In this document: positions 17,501 through 28,200 of the stretch, piece by piece | Position numbering within the stretch: the stretch's first letter is position 1 | How the letters are laid out: each line of letters begins with the position of its first letter | Source: Roseateles aquatilis | Lineage (GTDB): Bacteria > Pseudomonadota > Gammaproteobacteria > Burkholderiales > Burkholderiaceae_C | Assembly: GCF_002205645.1 (NCBI RefSeq) | Contig: NZ_NIOF01000018.1 | Coordinates: 1 to 64,000, forward strand | Length of the DNA: 64,000 bases | Reading direction: 5' to 3' | Made by a program: the position numbers and the translations under genes | The notes under the pieces: model-generated | Seen by the model: only the letters and a program-made list of their open reading frames with translations | What the model was told of the DNA's origin: nothing | Database searches by the model: none

Positions 17501-19009
17501 CACCAGTTGGTCCGAGCTCAGCACGTCCAGTTGCGCCGCCGACAGCGTCGCGATCACACGCGTCGACAGCGCCTGGATCGCGGCGGTGCTGAGCGCGGCG
17601 AGCTGCTCGTTGCTCAGGTCACGCAATTGAAGCGTCGTCAGCGCGCCGGCCTGCGCGCCGCCCAGCACGGCGATCTGGCTGGAATCCAGCGCGGCCATCT
17701 GCGCTGGCGTCAGGCCGCGCAGCGCGTTGCTGTTCAGCGCGAAAAGGTCGTCGGTGCTCAGCGAGTGGAACTGGTCCGGCGTCAACGCACGCAGTTGTCC
17801 GGAGGTGAGCGCCGCCATCTGCGCGGTCGAGAACGCTGCGAGGTCGTCGGTGCCGAAGGCCGCCAACTGGCGCGTCGTGAGCGCCGCGACCTGCAGGGTC
17901 TTCAGCGCGCCGAGCTGCTCGGCGCTCAGCGCCGCCAGGACTTCGGGCTTCAGGCCGACCAGCGCGGTGCTGCTCAGCGAGCGCAACTCGTCGGTGCTGA
18001 AGGACGGCAGCTGCGCGCTGCCGATGCCGATCAGCTGGGTGGACGTCAGGCTGGCCACCTGCGTCGAGGTCAGCGCGTCGAGCTGGTCGGAGCTGAGCGC
18101 CGACAGCTGCTGGGAGTTCAGCGCGCGCAGGCCTTTGGTCCCGATCATGGCCAGGTCCTCGCCCTCCAGGGCGGCCACCTGCGCGGTGCTCAGGGACTTG
18201 ATCTGCAGCGTGTTCAACGCCGCGGCCTGCTCGGTCGTCAGCGCGGCCAGGGAGTCGGTGCCCAGCGTGCGGAACTGCTGGCTGGTCAGCGCGGCGACCT
18301 GGCTGCTGTCCAGCGCCTGCACGGCGTCGGAGCTCAGGTGCGACACGGCCGCGGTGCTCAGCCCCCGGATCGCGTTGGTGGACAGCGCATGCAGCGCCTC
18401 GGTATGCAGGCTGGCGAGCTGGTCGCCGGTCAGGCCCTTGCTCTGGCTGCCGCGCAGGGCGGCGAGCTGCTCGGTGCTGAAGGCGTTGAGCTGGTCCGAG
18501 CTCAGCGCGCCGATCTGCACGGTGTTCAGCACCTGCATCGCGACGGTGCTGAGCACGCCGACCTCGTCGGTCGACAGCAGCCCGATCTGCTGGCTGCCCA
18601 GCCCGCGCACCTGCGTCGAGGACAGCGCGCCGATCTGGTTGCTGTCCAGCGCGCTGAACTGTCCGCTGTCCATGCGGCGCAGCCGGTCCACCGTCAGCGC
18701 GGGGATCTGCGTCGTGGTCAGCGCGTGGATCTGGTCCGAGGTCAGCGCCGCCAGCGACGCCGTGGTCAGCGTCCGCAGCGCGCCGGTGTTGATCGCCTGG
18801 ACATCGGTCAGCTCCATCGCCGACAACTGCCCGGACGCCAGGGCGTTGAGCTGGCGCGCCGTCAGCGCGCTCACCTGCACCGGCGTCAACGCCACCACCT
18901 GCGCGGCGGTCAGCAACGCCCACTCCGGCCCCGTCAGCGTCGCGAGCTGGGCGGTGGTGAGCGCGGCGATCTGCTCGGGAGTGAGCGATCCGACGTCGAA
19001 AGTGGCCAT
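14501..19009 (-). CDS. Giant octapeptide-repeat protein with C-terminal calcium-loop module (1502 aa)
   Basis: 1502 residues. After an 8-residue start (MATFDVGS) the protein is an unbroken array of about 154 octapeptides of the form L-[ST]-x-x-Q-[VIL]-x-A, then a 262-residue C-terminal module. That module begins LFLATPIMLNLDGTG and contains EF-hand-like loops (DLNGDGQINSGAE, DANGNGKTDAGEL, and a weaker DTNHDHVLNAADA), the type found in large type I-secreted proteins. The tail is Ala/Thr/Ser-rich and ends GATPLL. There is no Sec signal peptide. It is a paralogue of the 3154-residue protein encoded upstream, but its octads are more diverged and I see no regular higher-order spacing. Secretion and surface role are inferred; no type I secretion genes are in the window. 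Confidence 0.85.
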   Translation of the reverse strand: MATFDVGSLTPEQIAALTTAQLATLTGPEWALLTAAQVVALTPVQVSALTARQLNALASGQLSAMELTDVQAINTGALRTLTTASLAALTSDQIHALTTTQIPALTVDRLRRMDSGQFSALDSNQIGALSSTQVRGLGSQQIGLLSTDEVGVLSTVAMQVLNTVQIGALSSDQLNAFSTEQLAALRGSQSKGLTGDQLASLHTEALHALSTNAIRGLSTAAVSHLSSDAVQALDSSQVAALTSQQFRTLGTDSLAALTTEQAAALNTLQIKSLSTAQVAALEGEDLAMIGTKGLRALNSQQLSALSSDQLDALTSTQVASLTSTQLIGIGSAQLPSFSTDELRSLSSTALVGLKPEVLAALSAEQLGALKTLQVAALTTRQLAAFGTDDLAAFSTAQMAALTSGQLRALTPDQFHSLSTDDLFALNSNALRGLTPAQMAALDSSQIAVLGGAQAGALTTLQLRDLSNEQLAALSTAAIQALSTRVIATLSAAQLDVLSSDQLVALTSNQVRALTTAQLAALSPQDLNTLTTAQFSAFSSAQFRGLTTDQVAQLQTEDFGALSATVIRSLSSAQIQALDLTLVGAISTAQAYALNAGQVGALTANQLQALSTDALQAISTLAIRGLSAAQLDALGPTGLTSLRDGQLAALSTAQIRTLNRDDFNALGTAHFAALSSFQLAAISTDEIGALAPELLAAVRPIYLTALSTAQIHELSREQVGALGSGQTSLLGTAQIAALTPAQIDALSTDGLRGLTPQALQTLTTDQLNALVPEQFAAMRTNQVASLTTAQLAGLTQADLNALDSTQFAVFSSRQVAAFSISQVANLEAQDVVGLSTRALLGLSSAQLGVLSGDAIAAMSNAQLAVLTSTQLMGLTAGQIDFLSTAQVASLGTQALLGLSSDQFGSLDLGQIAALSARQVAALNSLQIAALSTDALAAFTTSQFAALRSSQLAALDSAHIAAIETQDLAVLHSTALRALGTDQIGELSLDQIASLRPDQVGALTFQQAAAMHTDQIQALSTGQVLGLTNVQVLAWTSDQIAALDSQDIALLPGRAIRVMDAGDFAALSTDQVHAMTSTQLVEMTQSQLAGFGTDDFAALTSGAFRALGTATLNALSTDVFASLGSDQVHGLSTQVLHALHSEALAAMNSAAIAALDSNQVMALTTQQLAAISSEGFSTMSSDELAALSRDQARALTVDQIHAIGSDAVVGFETRDLAALNMDQVLAFSTDALHAMSGKQLDALFLATPIMLNLDGTGLGTVSAAHGVSFDLNNTGNSQQWGWMAQGNGLLARDLNGDGQINSGAELFGSGTILANGKHAANGYEAMAAMDTNHDHVLNAADAGFGQLRIWADANGNGKTDAGELKTLAELGIVELDLNAKAGSTIDNGNLIGLISGYKTADGVAHQMGDVWFAKTTDATADGSPHAKAAIVAEDLLAAPAVATTALLSDAAHTAAAAASTVSTSSASTTTTPPDETALAVHHAAMAAVHATARRLEEDGATPLL
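15290..18985 (-). repeat. 154 tandem 24-bp (octapeptide) repeats in the smaller gene
   Basis: The stretch between the 8-residue N-terminus and the C-terminal module is exactly 3696 bp, or 154 x 24, so no indel has broken the octad register. Units are diverged, for example LSSDQLNA, LDSNQIGA, LSTDEVGV. Long open frames on the opposite strand are a by-product of this periodicity. Confidence 0.85.
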
Positions 19010-19111
19010 GCGTGAATGCGCGAATGCCGGCGCGGAGCCGGCGGGTACGACAGGGACGGCAGGGCCCGCCGTGATGGCGGACCCGATGGAAGTTGCCTCG
19101 GAACTGGTGTT

Positions 19112-19135
19112 TCGGAATCTCTCTCGGAATCTCTC
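19112..19135. repeat. Tandem 12-bp direct repeat upstream of the smaller octad-repeat gene
   Basis: TCGGAATCTCTC occurs twice back to back, about 100 bp upstream of the start at 19009. It lies between the terminator of the larger gene and the smaller gene, where a promoter or a regulator site for the smaller gene would be expected. Function unknown. Confidence 0.5.
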
Positions 19136-19201
19136 CCGGAACTCGTGGGCTGTCGTTGAAGGCCGGTATCAGGACCGGTGAGGGGCCGGCCTCCAACGAC
19201 A

Positions 19202-19226
19202 AACCGGGGGCGCGAGGCCCCCGGTT
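19202..19226 (-). terminator. Intrinsic terminator after the 3154-aa repeat gene
   Basis: Perfect 10-bp GC-rich inverted repeat (19202-19211 with 19217-19226, 5-base loop) starting 13 bp after the stop of the larger gene. On the minus strand the stem is followed by TTTGTCGTT. It suggests that the two giant genes are at least partly separate transcripts. Confidence 0.7.
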
Positions 19227-19238
19227 CCGGACCGCCGC

Positions 19239-22200
19239 TTAGATCAGCGGGCCGGCGCCGTTCTGGTCGTCGTCATGCAGCTTCTTGAGGTGGGCGTTCA
19301 ACACGTCCGGGCTGACCGGGGCGCTGGTGGACGCCGTCGCCGTGGCCGTCGCCGCGGCGGTGGCCGCCGCCGTGGCCGCGGTCGGTGCCGCGCCGCCCAG
19401 CAGGTTGGCTTCCGGCTGCGCCAGCAGGTCGCCCAGGTGCGGCGCCGCCGTGCCGCTGGTGGCGTGCTGCGACGAGCCGTCCTTGGCGAACCACACGTCG
19501 GTCATCTCGTGCGTCGTGCCGTCGGACTTGGTGTAGCTCGACACCAGGCCCAGCACGTTGCCGTTGTCGACCGCGGTGCCGGTGATGGCGCCCAGGTTCA
19601 GGTCGACGATGCCCAGCTCGGCCAGCGACTTGAGCTCGCCCGCGTCGGTCTTGCCGTCGTGGTTGGCGTCGACCCAGACCTGCAGCTTGCTGAAGTCCAC
19701 GTCCTTGGCGTTGATGTGGCCGTCATGGTTCGTGTCCAGCGAGGCCAGGGCGGTGAAGCCGTCCAGGCCCTTGCGGCCGTTGACCGTGGTGCCGGCGCCG
19801 AAGAGCTCCGCGCCGCTGTCGATCTGGCCGTTGCCGTTGCGATCCATCACCAGCAGGCCGTCGTTGCCGCCGACCCAGCCCCACTTGTCGTTATGACCGG
19901 TGGCGTTGAGGTCGAAGTTCACGCCGTGGCTGGCCGACAGCGTCTGGATGCCGTTGCCGTCCAGGTCCAGCACGATCGGGCTGGCCAGGAACAGGGAGTT
20001 GGTCTGCTCCCCGGTGAAGCCCACCGTCTGGTCGGACGTGATCGCCAGCACCTGCTGCATGTTCATGCTGGCCAGGTCCTGGGTCTCCCAGCCGATGAAC
20101 TGGTCGGAGGTCATCGCATGGATCTGGTCGGTCGACAGGCCCTGCACCTGGATCGAGGTCAGCGCATGGATGTCGGACGAATCCATCGCCAGGATCTGGT
20201 TCGTCGTGAAGGCGTGCATCTGGGCCGACGTCAGCGCCGCGAAGTGCGTGCTGGTGAAGGCGTTGATGTCGTCCGTCGTCAGGGCCGCGATCTGGTCCGT
20301 GCCCAGCGCATGCAGTTGCGCGGTGCTGAACGTGTGGACCTGGTCGCTGGTCAGCGCGCCGATCTGGTCGGTGCCGAAGGCGTGGATGGCGGCCGTGCTC
20401 AGGGCATGGATGCCGTCCGTGGTGATGGACGCGATGTCCGCCGTCTCGATGCCCGCCACCTGAGAGGCGCTCACCGCGCTCCACTGCGACGAGGTCAGGG
20501 CGTGGATCTGATCCGAGGTGAAGGCCTGGAAGTCCGCCGAGCCGAAGGCCACCATGTTCAGGCTGCTGATCGCCGCCAGGTCACCGCTGTCGATCGCCAT
20601 CACCTGGTCGGTGGTGAAGGCGTGCAGCTGGGCGGAGTTCAGCGCCACGACCTGGGTCGAGGTCAGCGCCTGCACGTCGTCCGTGGCCATCTGGCTGATC
20701 TGCAGCGTCGACAGCGAGGCGACCTGCTGGGTCGTCAGCGCCGCGATCTGGTCGGAGCCCAGCGCCTCCAGCTGCGCGCTGTCCAGCGAGCGGATCGCCA
20801 GCGTGGTCAGCGCCCGCAGGTCGGCCGTCTCGAAGGCCGCCATCTGGCCGGTCGTCAGGCCGTCGACCTGCGTCGAGCTCAGCGCCGCGACCTGCGACGA
20901 GCTCAGCGCGACGATCGCGTCGGTGCTCAGCGCGCCGATCTGGGCCGAGCCGAAGGCCTGGATCTGGGTCGAGGTCAGCGCGGCGACGTCTTCCGTCGTC
21001 ATCGTCGAGATCTGCGCCGTGGTCAGGGCCTGCAGCTGGGCGTTGCTCAGCGACTTGATCTGGCTGCTGGTCAGCGCGTTCAGGTCGTCGCTGGACAGGT
21101 TGGCGATCTGGCCGGTCGACAGCGCGATGACCTGCTGGGTCGTCAGCGCGGCGATCTGGTCGGAGCCCAGCGCGTCGAGCTGCGTCGAGGTCAGGGCGCG
21201 CAGCGCGGTCGTGCTCAGCGCCTTGATGTCGCCGGTTTCGATCGCGGCCATCTGGTCGGTCGTCAGGCCGGCCACCTGCGCGGAGCTCAGCGCCGCCACC
21301 TGGCCGGAGGTCAGGGCGACCACCGAGTCGGTGCTCAGCGCGCCGACCTGGGCGGAGCCCAGCGCGGCGATCTGCTGCGAGCTCAGCGCCTGCACGTCGG
21401 CGGTCTCCATCGTGCCGATCTGGCCGGTGGTCAGCGCGGCGACCTGCTGGGTCGTCAGCGACCGGACCTGCGCGCTGGTCAGCGCGTTCAGGTCGTCCGA
21501 CGTCAGGTTGGACACCTGGCCGGTGGACAGGGCGGCGACCTGGGTCGTGGTCAGCGCGGCGACCTGGTCGGAACCGAGGGCGTTGAGCTGATCGCTGGTC
21601 AGGGCGCGCAGGGCGGTCGTGGACAGCGCCTTCAGGTCACCGGTCTCGATGGCGGCCATCTGGTCGGTGGTCAGGCCGGCGACCTGCTTGCTGGTCAGCG
21701 CGGCGACCTGCTGCGAGCTCAGCGCGACGATCGCGTCCGTGCCCAGGGCGGCGACCTGGGCCGAGCCCAGCGCGGCGATCTGGTTCGTCGCCAGCGCGGC
21801 GACGTCCGCGGTCTCCATCGTGCCGATCTGGCCGGTCGTCAGCGCGGCGACCTGGGCGGTGCTCAGGGCCTTGATCTGGGCGCTGGTCAGCGCGTTCAGG
21901 TCATCCGACGTCAGGTTGGCCACCTGACCGGTCGTCAGCGCGGCGACTTGTCCCGTGGTCAGCGCGGCGATCTGGTCGCTGTTCAGGGCTTCCAGCTCGG
22001 CCGAGGTCAGTGAGGCCACCTGGCCCGTCGTCAGCGCGCGCAGTTGACCGGTGGTCAGCGCGGCGAAGTCGTCGGTCGCCAACTGGCTGACCTGCAGGGT
22101 GGTCAGCGAGGACACCTGGGTGGTGGACAGCGCCTGCACCTGGTCGGAGCCCAGCGCTTCCAGCTGGCTGCTGGTCAGGGCACGCAGCGCGACGGTGGAC

Positions 22201-25200
22201 AGCGACCGGATGTCGGCCGTCTCGATGGCGGCCATCTGGTCGGTGGTCAGGCCGGCGACCTGCTTGCTGCTCAGCGCGGCGACCTGGCCGGAGGTCAGGG
22301 CGACGATCGAGTCGGTGCTCAGCGCGCCGACCTGGGCCGAGCTCAGCGCGGCCACCTGGTTGGTGCCCAGCGCCTGCACGTCGGCGGATTCCATCGCCGC
22401 GATCTGCGCGGTGGTCAGCGCGGCGACCTGCTGGGTCGACAGCGCCTTGATCTGGCCGCTGGTCAGCGCGTTCAGGTCATCGCTGGTCAGGTTGGACACC
22501 TGGCCGGTGGTCAGGGCGGCGACCTGCTGGGTGGACAGCGCGGCGATCTGGTCGGAGCCCAGGGCTTCGAGCTGGGCCGAGGTCAGCGCCTGCAGGGCGT
22601 TGGTCGACAGCGACTTCAGGTCGGCCGTCTCGATGGCGGCCATCTGGTCGGTGGTCAGGCCCGCGACCTGCTTGCTGTTGAGAGCGGCGACCTGGCCGGA
22701 GGTCAGGGCGACGATCGAATCGGTGCTCAGCGCGCCGATCTGGGCCGAGCTCAGCGCGGCGACCTGCTGCGAGCTCAGCGCCTGCACGTCGGCGGACTCC
22801 ATCGTGGAGACCTGGCCGGTGGTGAGCGCGGCGACCTGCTGGGTCGACAGCGCCCGGACCTGCGCGCTGGTCAGCGCGTTCAGGTCGCTGGAGCTCAGGC
22901 TGGACACCTGGCCGGTGGTCAGGGAGGCGACCTGCGCGGTCGTCAGCGCGGCGATCTGGTCCGAGCCCAGCGCGTCGAGCTGGTCGGAGGTCAGCGCGCG
23001 CAGCGCGGTGGTGGACAGGGCCCGCAGGTCGGCCGTCTCGATGGCGGCCATCTGGTCGGTGGTCAGGCCGGCGACCTGCTTGGTCGTCAGCGAGGCGACC
23101 TGCTGCGAGCTCAGGGCCACGATCGCATCGGTGGCCAGGGCGCCGACTTGCGCCGAGCCCAGGGCCTGCAGCTGCGCGGTGGTCAGCGCGGCGACGTCGG
23201 CCGATTCCATCGTGGCGATCTGGCCGGTCGTCAGCGCGGCGACCTGGGCGGTGCCCAGCGCCTTGACCTGCGCGCTGCCCAGCGCGTTCAGGTCCTCGGA
23301 GGTCAGGTTGGCCACCTGGCCGGTGGTCAGCGCGGCGACTTGCGCCGTGGTCAGGGCGGCGACCTGGTCGGAGCCCAGGGCGTTGAGCTGGTCGCTGGTC
23401 AGGGCGCGCAGGGCGACCGTGGACAGGGACTTCAGGTCACCGGTCTCGATGGCGGCGATCTGGTCGGTGGTCAGGCCGGCGACCTGCTTGGTCGTCAGCG
23501 CGGCCACCTGGCCGGAGGTCAGGGCGACGATGGATTCGGTGCTCAGCGCGCCGACCTGGCCGGAGCTCAGCGCGGCGACCTGGTTGGTGCCCAGCGCGGC
23601 GACGTCGGCCGATTCCATCGTGGCGATCTGGCCGGTCGTCAACGCGGCGACCTGGGCGGTGCTCAGGGCCTTGACCTGGGCGCTGGTCAGCGCGTTCAGG
23701 TCATCGGACGACAGGTTGCTGATCTGGCCGGTGGTCAGCGCGGCGACTTGCGCGGTGGTCAGCGCGCCGATCTGGTCGCTGCCCAGCGCATCGAGTTGCG
23801 CGGTGCCGAGCGCGGCGATCTGGGCGGTGCCCAGGGCGCGCAGTTGGCCGGAGGTGAAGGCGCCGAAGTCGTCGGTGGCCAGCGTGCTGACCTGGCCGGT
23901 GGACAGCGCGGCGACCTGCTGGGTCGTCAGCGCCTGCACCTGGTCGGAGCCCAGGGCGTTGAGCTGGTCGCTGGTCAGGGCGCGCAGGGCGACCGTGGAC
24001 AGGGACTTCAGGTCGCCGGTCTCGATGGCGGCCATCTGGTCGGTGGTCAGGCCGGCGACCTGCTTGCTGGTCAGCGCGGCGACTTGCCCGGAGGTCAGGG
24101 CGACGATCGATTCGGTGCTCAGCGCGCCGACCTGGGCCGAGCTCAGCGCGGCCACCTGGTTGGTGGCCAGCGCCTGCACGTCGGCGGATTCCATGGCCGC
24201 GACCTGCGCGGTGGTCAGCGCGGCGACCTGCTGCGTCGACAGGGCCCGGATCTGGCCGCTGGTCAGCGCGTTCAGGTCTTCGCTGGTCAGGTTGGCGACC
24301 TGGCTGGTCGACAGCGCGGCGACCTGCTGGGTCGACAGCGCGGCGATCTGGTCGGAACCGAGGGCTTCGAGCTGCGCGGAGGTCAGCGACTGCAGGGCGT
24401 TGGTGCCCAGGGCGCGCAGGTCCACCGTCTCGATGGCGGCGATCTGGTCGGTCGTCAGGCCGGCCACCTGCTTGCTGTTCAGCGCGGCGACCTGCTGCGA
24501 GGTCAGGGCGACGATCGAGTCGGTGCCCAGCGCGCCGATCTGGGCCGAGCCCAGCGCCGCCACCTGGTTGGTGGCCAGCGCCTGCACGTCGGCGGACTCC
24601 ATCGTGGAGACCTGGCCGGTGGTCAGCGCGGCGACCTGGGCGGTGCCCAGCGCGCGGATCTGGCCGCTGGTCAGCGCGTTCAGGTCTTCGCTGGTCAGGC
24701 CGGCCACCTGGGCGGTGCTCAGCGCGTTGACCTGGGCGGTGCCCAGCGCGGCGACCTGGTCGGAGCCCAGGGCGTTGAGCTGGTCGGTGGTCAGCGAGCG
24801 CAGCGCCGCGGTGTTCAGGGCGCGGAGGTCGCCGGTCTCGATGGCGGCGATCTGGTCGGTGGTCAGGCCGGCGACCTGCTTGGTCGTCAGCGAGGCGACC
24901 TGCTGCGAGCTCAGGGCCACGATCGCGTCGGTGGCCAGGGCGCCGACTTGCGCCGAGCCCAGGGCCTGCAACTGGTTGGTGGTCAGCGCGGCGACGTCGG
25001 CCGACTCCATCGTGGCGATCTGGCCGGTGGTCAGCGCGGCGACCTGCTGCGTCGACAGGGCCCGGATCTGGCCGCTGGTCAGCGCGTTCAGGTCATCGGA
25101 GGACAGGTTGGAGATCTGGCCGGTCGACAGCGAGGCGACCTGCGCGGTCGTCAGCGCGGCGATCTGGTCGGAGCCCAGCGCGCCGAGCTGGTCGGTGCCC

Positions 25201-28200
25201 AGGGCGCGCAGCGCGGTCGTGGACAGCGCCTTCACGTCGGCCGTCTCCAGGGCGGCCATCTGGTCGGTCGTCAGGCCGGCGACCTGCTTGCTGCTCAGGG
25301 CGCCGACCTGCTGCGAGGTCAGCGCGGCGATGTTCTCGGTCGACAGGGCGCCGATCTGGGCCGAGCCCAGCGCGCCGACCTGCTGCGTCGTCAGGGCCTG
25401 CACGTCGGCGCTTTCCATGCCGGCGAGCTGGCCGGTGGTCAGCGCGGCGACCTGCGCGGTGCCCAGGGCGCGGATCTGGGCCGAGCCCAGCGCGTTCAGG
25501 TCGGCGCTGGACAGCGCCTGCACCTGGCCGGTGGACAGCGCGGCGACCTGCGCCGTGGTCAGCGCGGCGACCTGGTCGGAGGTCAGGGCGTCGACCTGGT
25601 CGGTGGTCAGCGCGCGGATCGCGGCGGTGCTCAGCGCTCGCACGTCGACGGTTTCGATGGCGCTGACCTGGTCGGTGGTCAGGCCGCCGACCTGCTTGGT
25701 GTTCAGCGGCGCGACCTGCTGCGAGCTCAGCGCGGCCACGTTCTCGGTGGACAGGGCGCCGACCTGGCCGGAGCTCAGCGCGGCGATCTGCTGCGTGGTC
25801 AGGGCCTGGACGTCGTCGCTGGTCATGGTCGAGACCTGGCCGGTCGTCAGCGCGGCGACCTGCTGCGTCGACAGCGCCTTGATCTGGCCGCTGGTCAGCG
25901 CGTTCAGGTCGTCGGAGGACAGGCTGGACACCTGGCCGGTGGACAGCGCGGCGACTTGCTGCGTGGTCAGCGCGGCGATCTGGTCGGAGCCCAGGGCGTC
26001 GAGCTGGGCGCTGGTCAGCGCGCGCAGGGCGGCGGTGCCGATGGCCTTGAGGTCGCCGGTCTCGATGGCGGCCATCTGGTCGGTGGTCAGGCCGCCGACC
26101 TGCTTGGTCGACAGCGCGCCGACCTGCTGCGAGGTCAGGGCGGCGACGTTCTCGGTCGACAGCGCGGCAATCTGGTCGGAGCTCAGCGCCTGGACCTGCT
26201 GCGAGGACAGCGCCTGCACGTCCTCGCTGGTCATGTTGGCGATCTGGCCGGTGCTCAGCGCGGCGATCTGGGCGGTGCCCAGGGCGCGGATCTGGGCCGA
26301 GCCCAACGCGTTCAGGTCATCCGAGGACATCGCCTGGACCTGGCCGGTCGTCAGCGCGGCGATCTGCTGCGTCGACAGGGCGGCGACCTGCGCCGAGCCC
26401 AGCGCGTCGAACTGGTCGGTCGTCAGCGAGCGGATCGCGGCCGTGGACAGGGCGCGCAGGTCGGCCGTCTCGATGGCGGCCATCTGGTCGGTGGTCAGGC
26501 CGGCGATTTGCTTGGTGGACAGCGCGGCGACCTGCTGCGAGGTCAGCGCGACGATGCTGTCGGTGGACAGGGCGCCCAGTTGGCCGGAGCTCAGCGCGCC
26601 GACTTGCTGGGTGGTCAGCGCCTGCACGTCGGCGCTTTCCATGGTGGAGACCTGGCCGGTGGTGAGCGCGGCGACCTGCGCCGTGCCCAGGGCGCGGATC
26701 TGGGCCGAGCCCAGCGCGTTCAGGTCGTCGGACGCCATGGCCTGCACCTGACCGGTGGTCAGCGCGGCGATCTGGGCGGTGGACAGCGCGGCGACCTGGT
26801 CGGAGCCCAGGGCGTCGAACTGAGCGGTCGTCAGCGAACGGATCGCGGCCGTGGACATGGCGCGCAGGTCACCCGACTCGATGGCGGCCATCTGGTCGGT
26901 GGTCAGGCCGGCGATCTGCTTGGTGGACAGCGCCGCGACCTGCTGCGAGGTCAGCGCCACGATGTTGTCGGTGGACAGCGCGCCGACCTGGCCGGAGCTC
27001 AGGGCCTGGACTTGCTGGGTGGTCAGCGCCTGCACGTCGGCGCTTTCCATGCCGGCGACCTGGCCGGTGGTGAGCGCGGCGACCTGCGCCGTGCCCAGGG
27101 CGCGGATCTGGGCCGAGCCCAGCGCGTTCAGGTCGTCCGAGGACATGGCGCCGACCTGGCCGGTGGTCAGGGCGGAGATCTGCTGGGTGGACAGCGCGGC
27201 GACCTGGTCGGAACCGAGGGCGTCGAACTGGTCGGTGCTGAGCGCGCGGATGGCGCTGGTCGAGAGGGCGCGCAGGTCGGCGGTCTCGATGGCGGCCATC
27301 TGGTCGGTCGACAGGCCGGCCAGTTGCTTGGACGTCATGGTGGCCATCTGGCCGGAGGTCAGCGCGACGATGGCTTCGGTCGACAGCGCGGCGACTTGCG
27401 CCGAGCTCAGGGCGGCGACCTGGCCGGTGGTCAGGGCCTGCACGTCGGCGCTTTCCATGCCGGCGACCTGGGCGGTCGACAGCGCGGCGACCTGGGCGGT
27501 GCCCAGGGCACGGATCTGGCTGCTGTTGAAGGCGTTGAGCTCGTCGGTGGACAACGTGGCGACCTGGCCGGTCGTCAGCGAGGCCACTTGCGCCGAGGTC
27601 AGCGCCGACACCTGGTCGGAGTTCAGCGCCTGGAACTGGTCGGTGCCCAGCGCGCGCAGGGTGGCGGTGGACAGCGCCTTCATGTCGTCGGAGCTGATCG
27701 CCGCCATCTGGTCGGTGGTCAGGCCCTTGACCTGCGCGGAGGTCAGGGCGCCGACCTGGCCGGAGCTCAGCGCCTCGATCGAGTCGGTGCTCAGGGCGCC
27801 GAGCTGGCTGGAGCTCAGCGCGCGGACCTGCGCGGTCGACAGGGCCTGGACGTCGGCGCTGCCGACGCCGGCGAGCTGGTCGGTCGTCAGGGCGGCGATC
27901 TGCTGGGTCGTGATGGCACGGACCTGGTCGGTGTTCAGCGCGGCGAGTTCATCGCTGGACAGCTGGCGGATCTGCGCCGTGGTCAGCGCGTTGATCTGCG
28001 CGGTCGTGAGCGCGGCGATCTGGTCGGAGTTCAGCGCGGCGATCTGGCTGGTGCCCAGCGCCTGCACGGCGGCGGTGCTCAGCGAGTGCACGGCGTCGGA
28101 GCTCAGCGCGGCGGCCTGGCTGGAGTTCAGGGCGGCGGCCTGCGCGCTGGACAGCGCGGCGGCCTGCTGGGTCTGCAAAGCGGCGACGCCCTCGGTGGAG

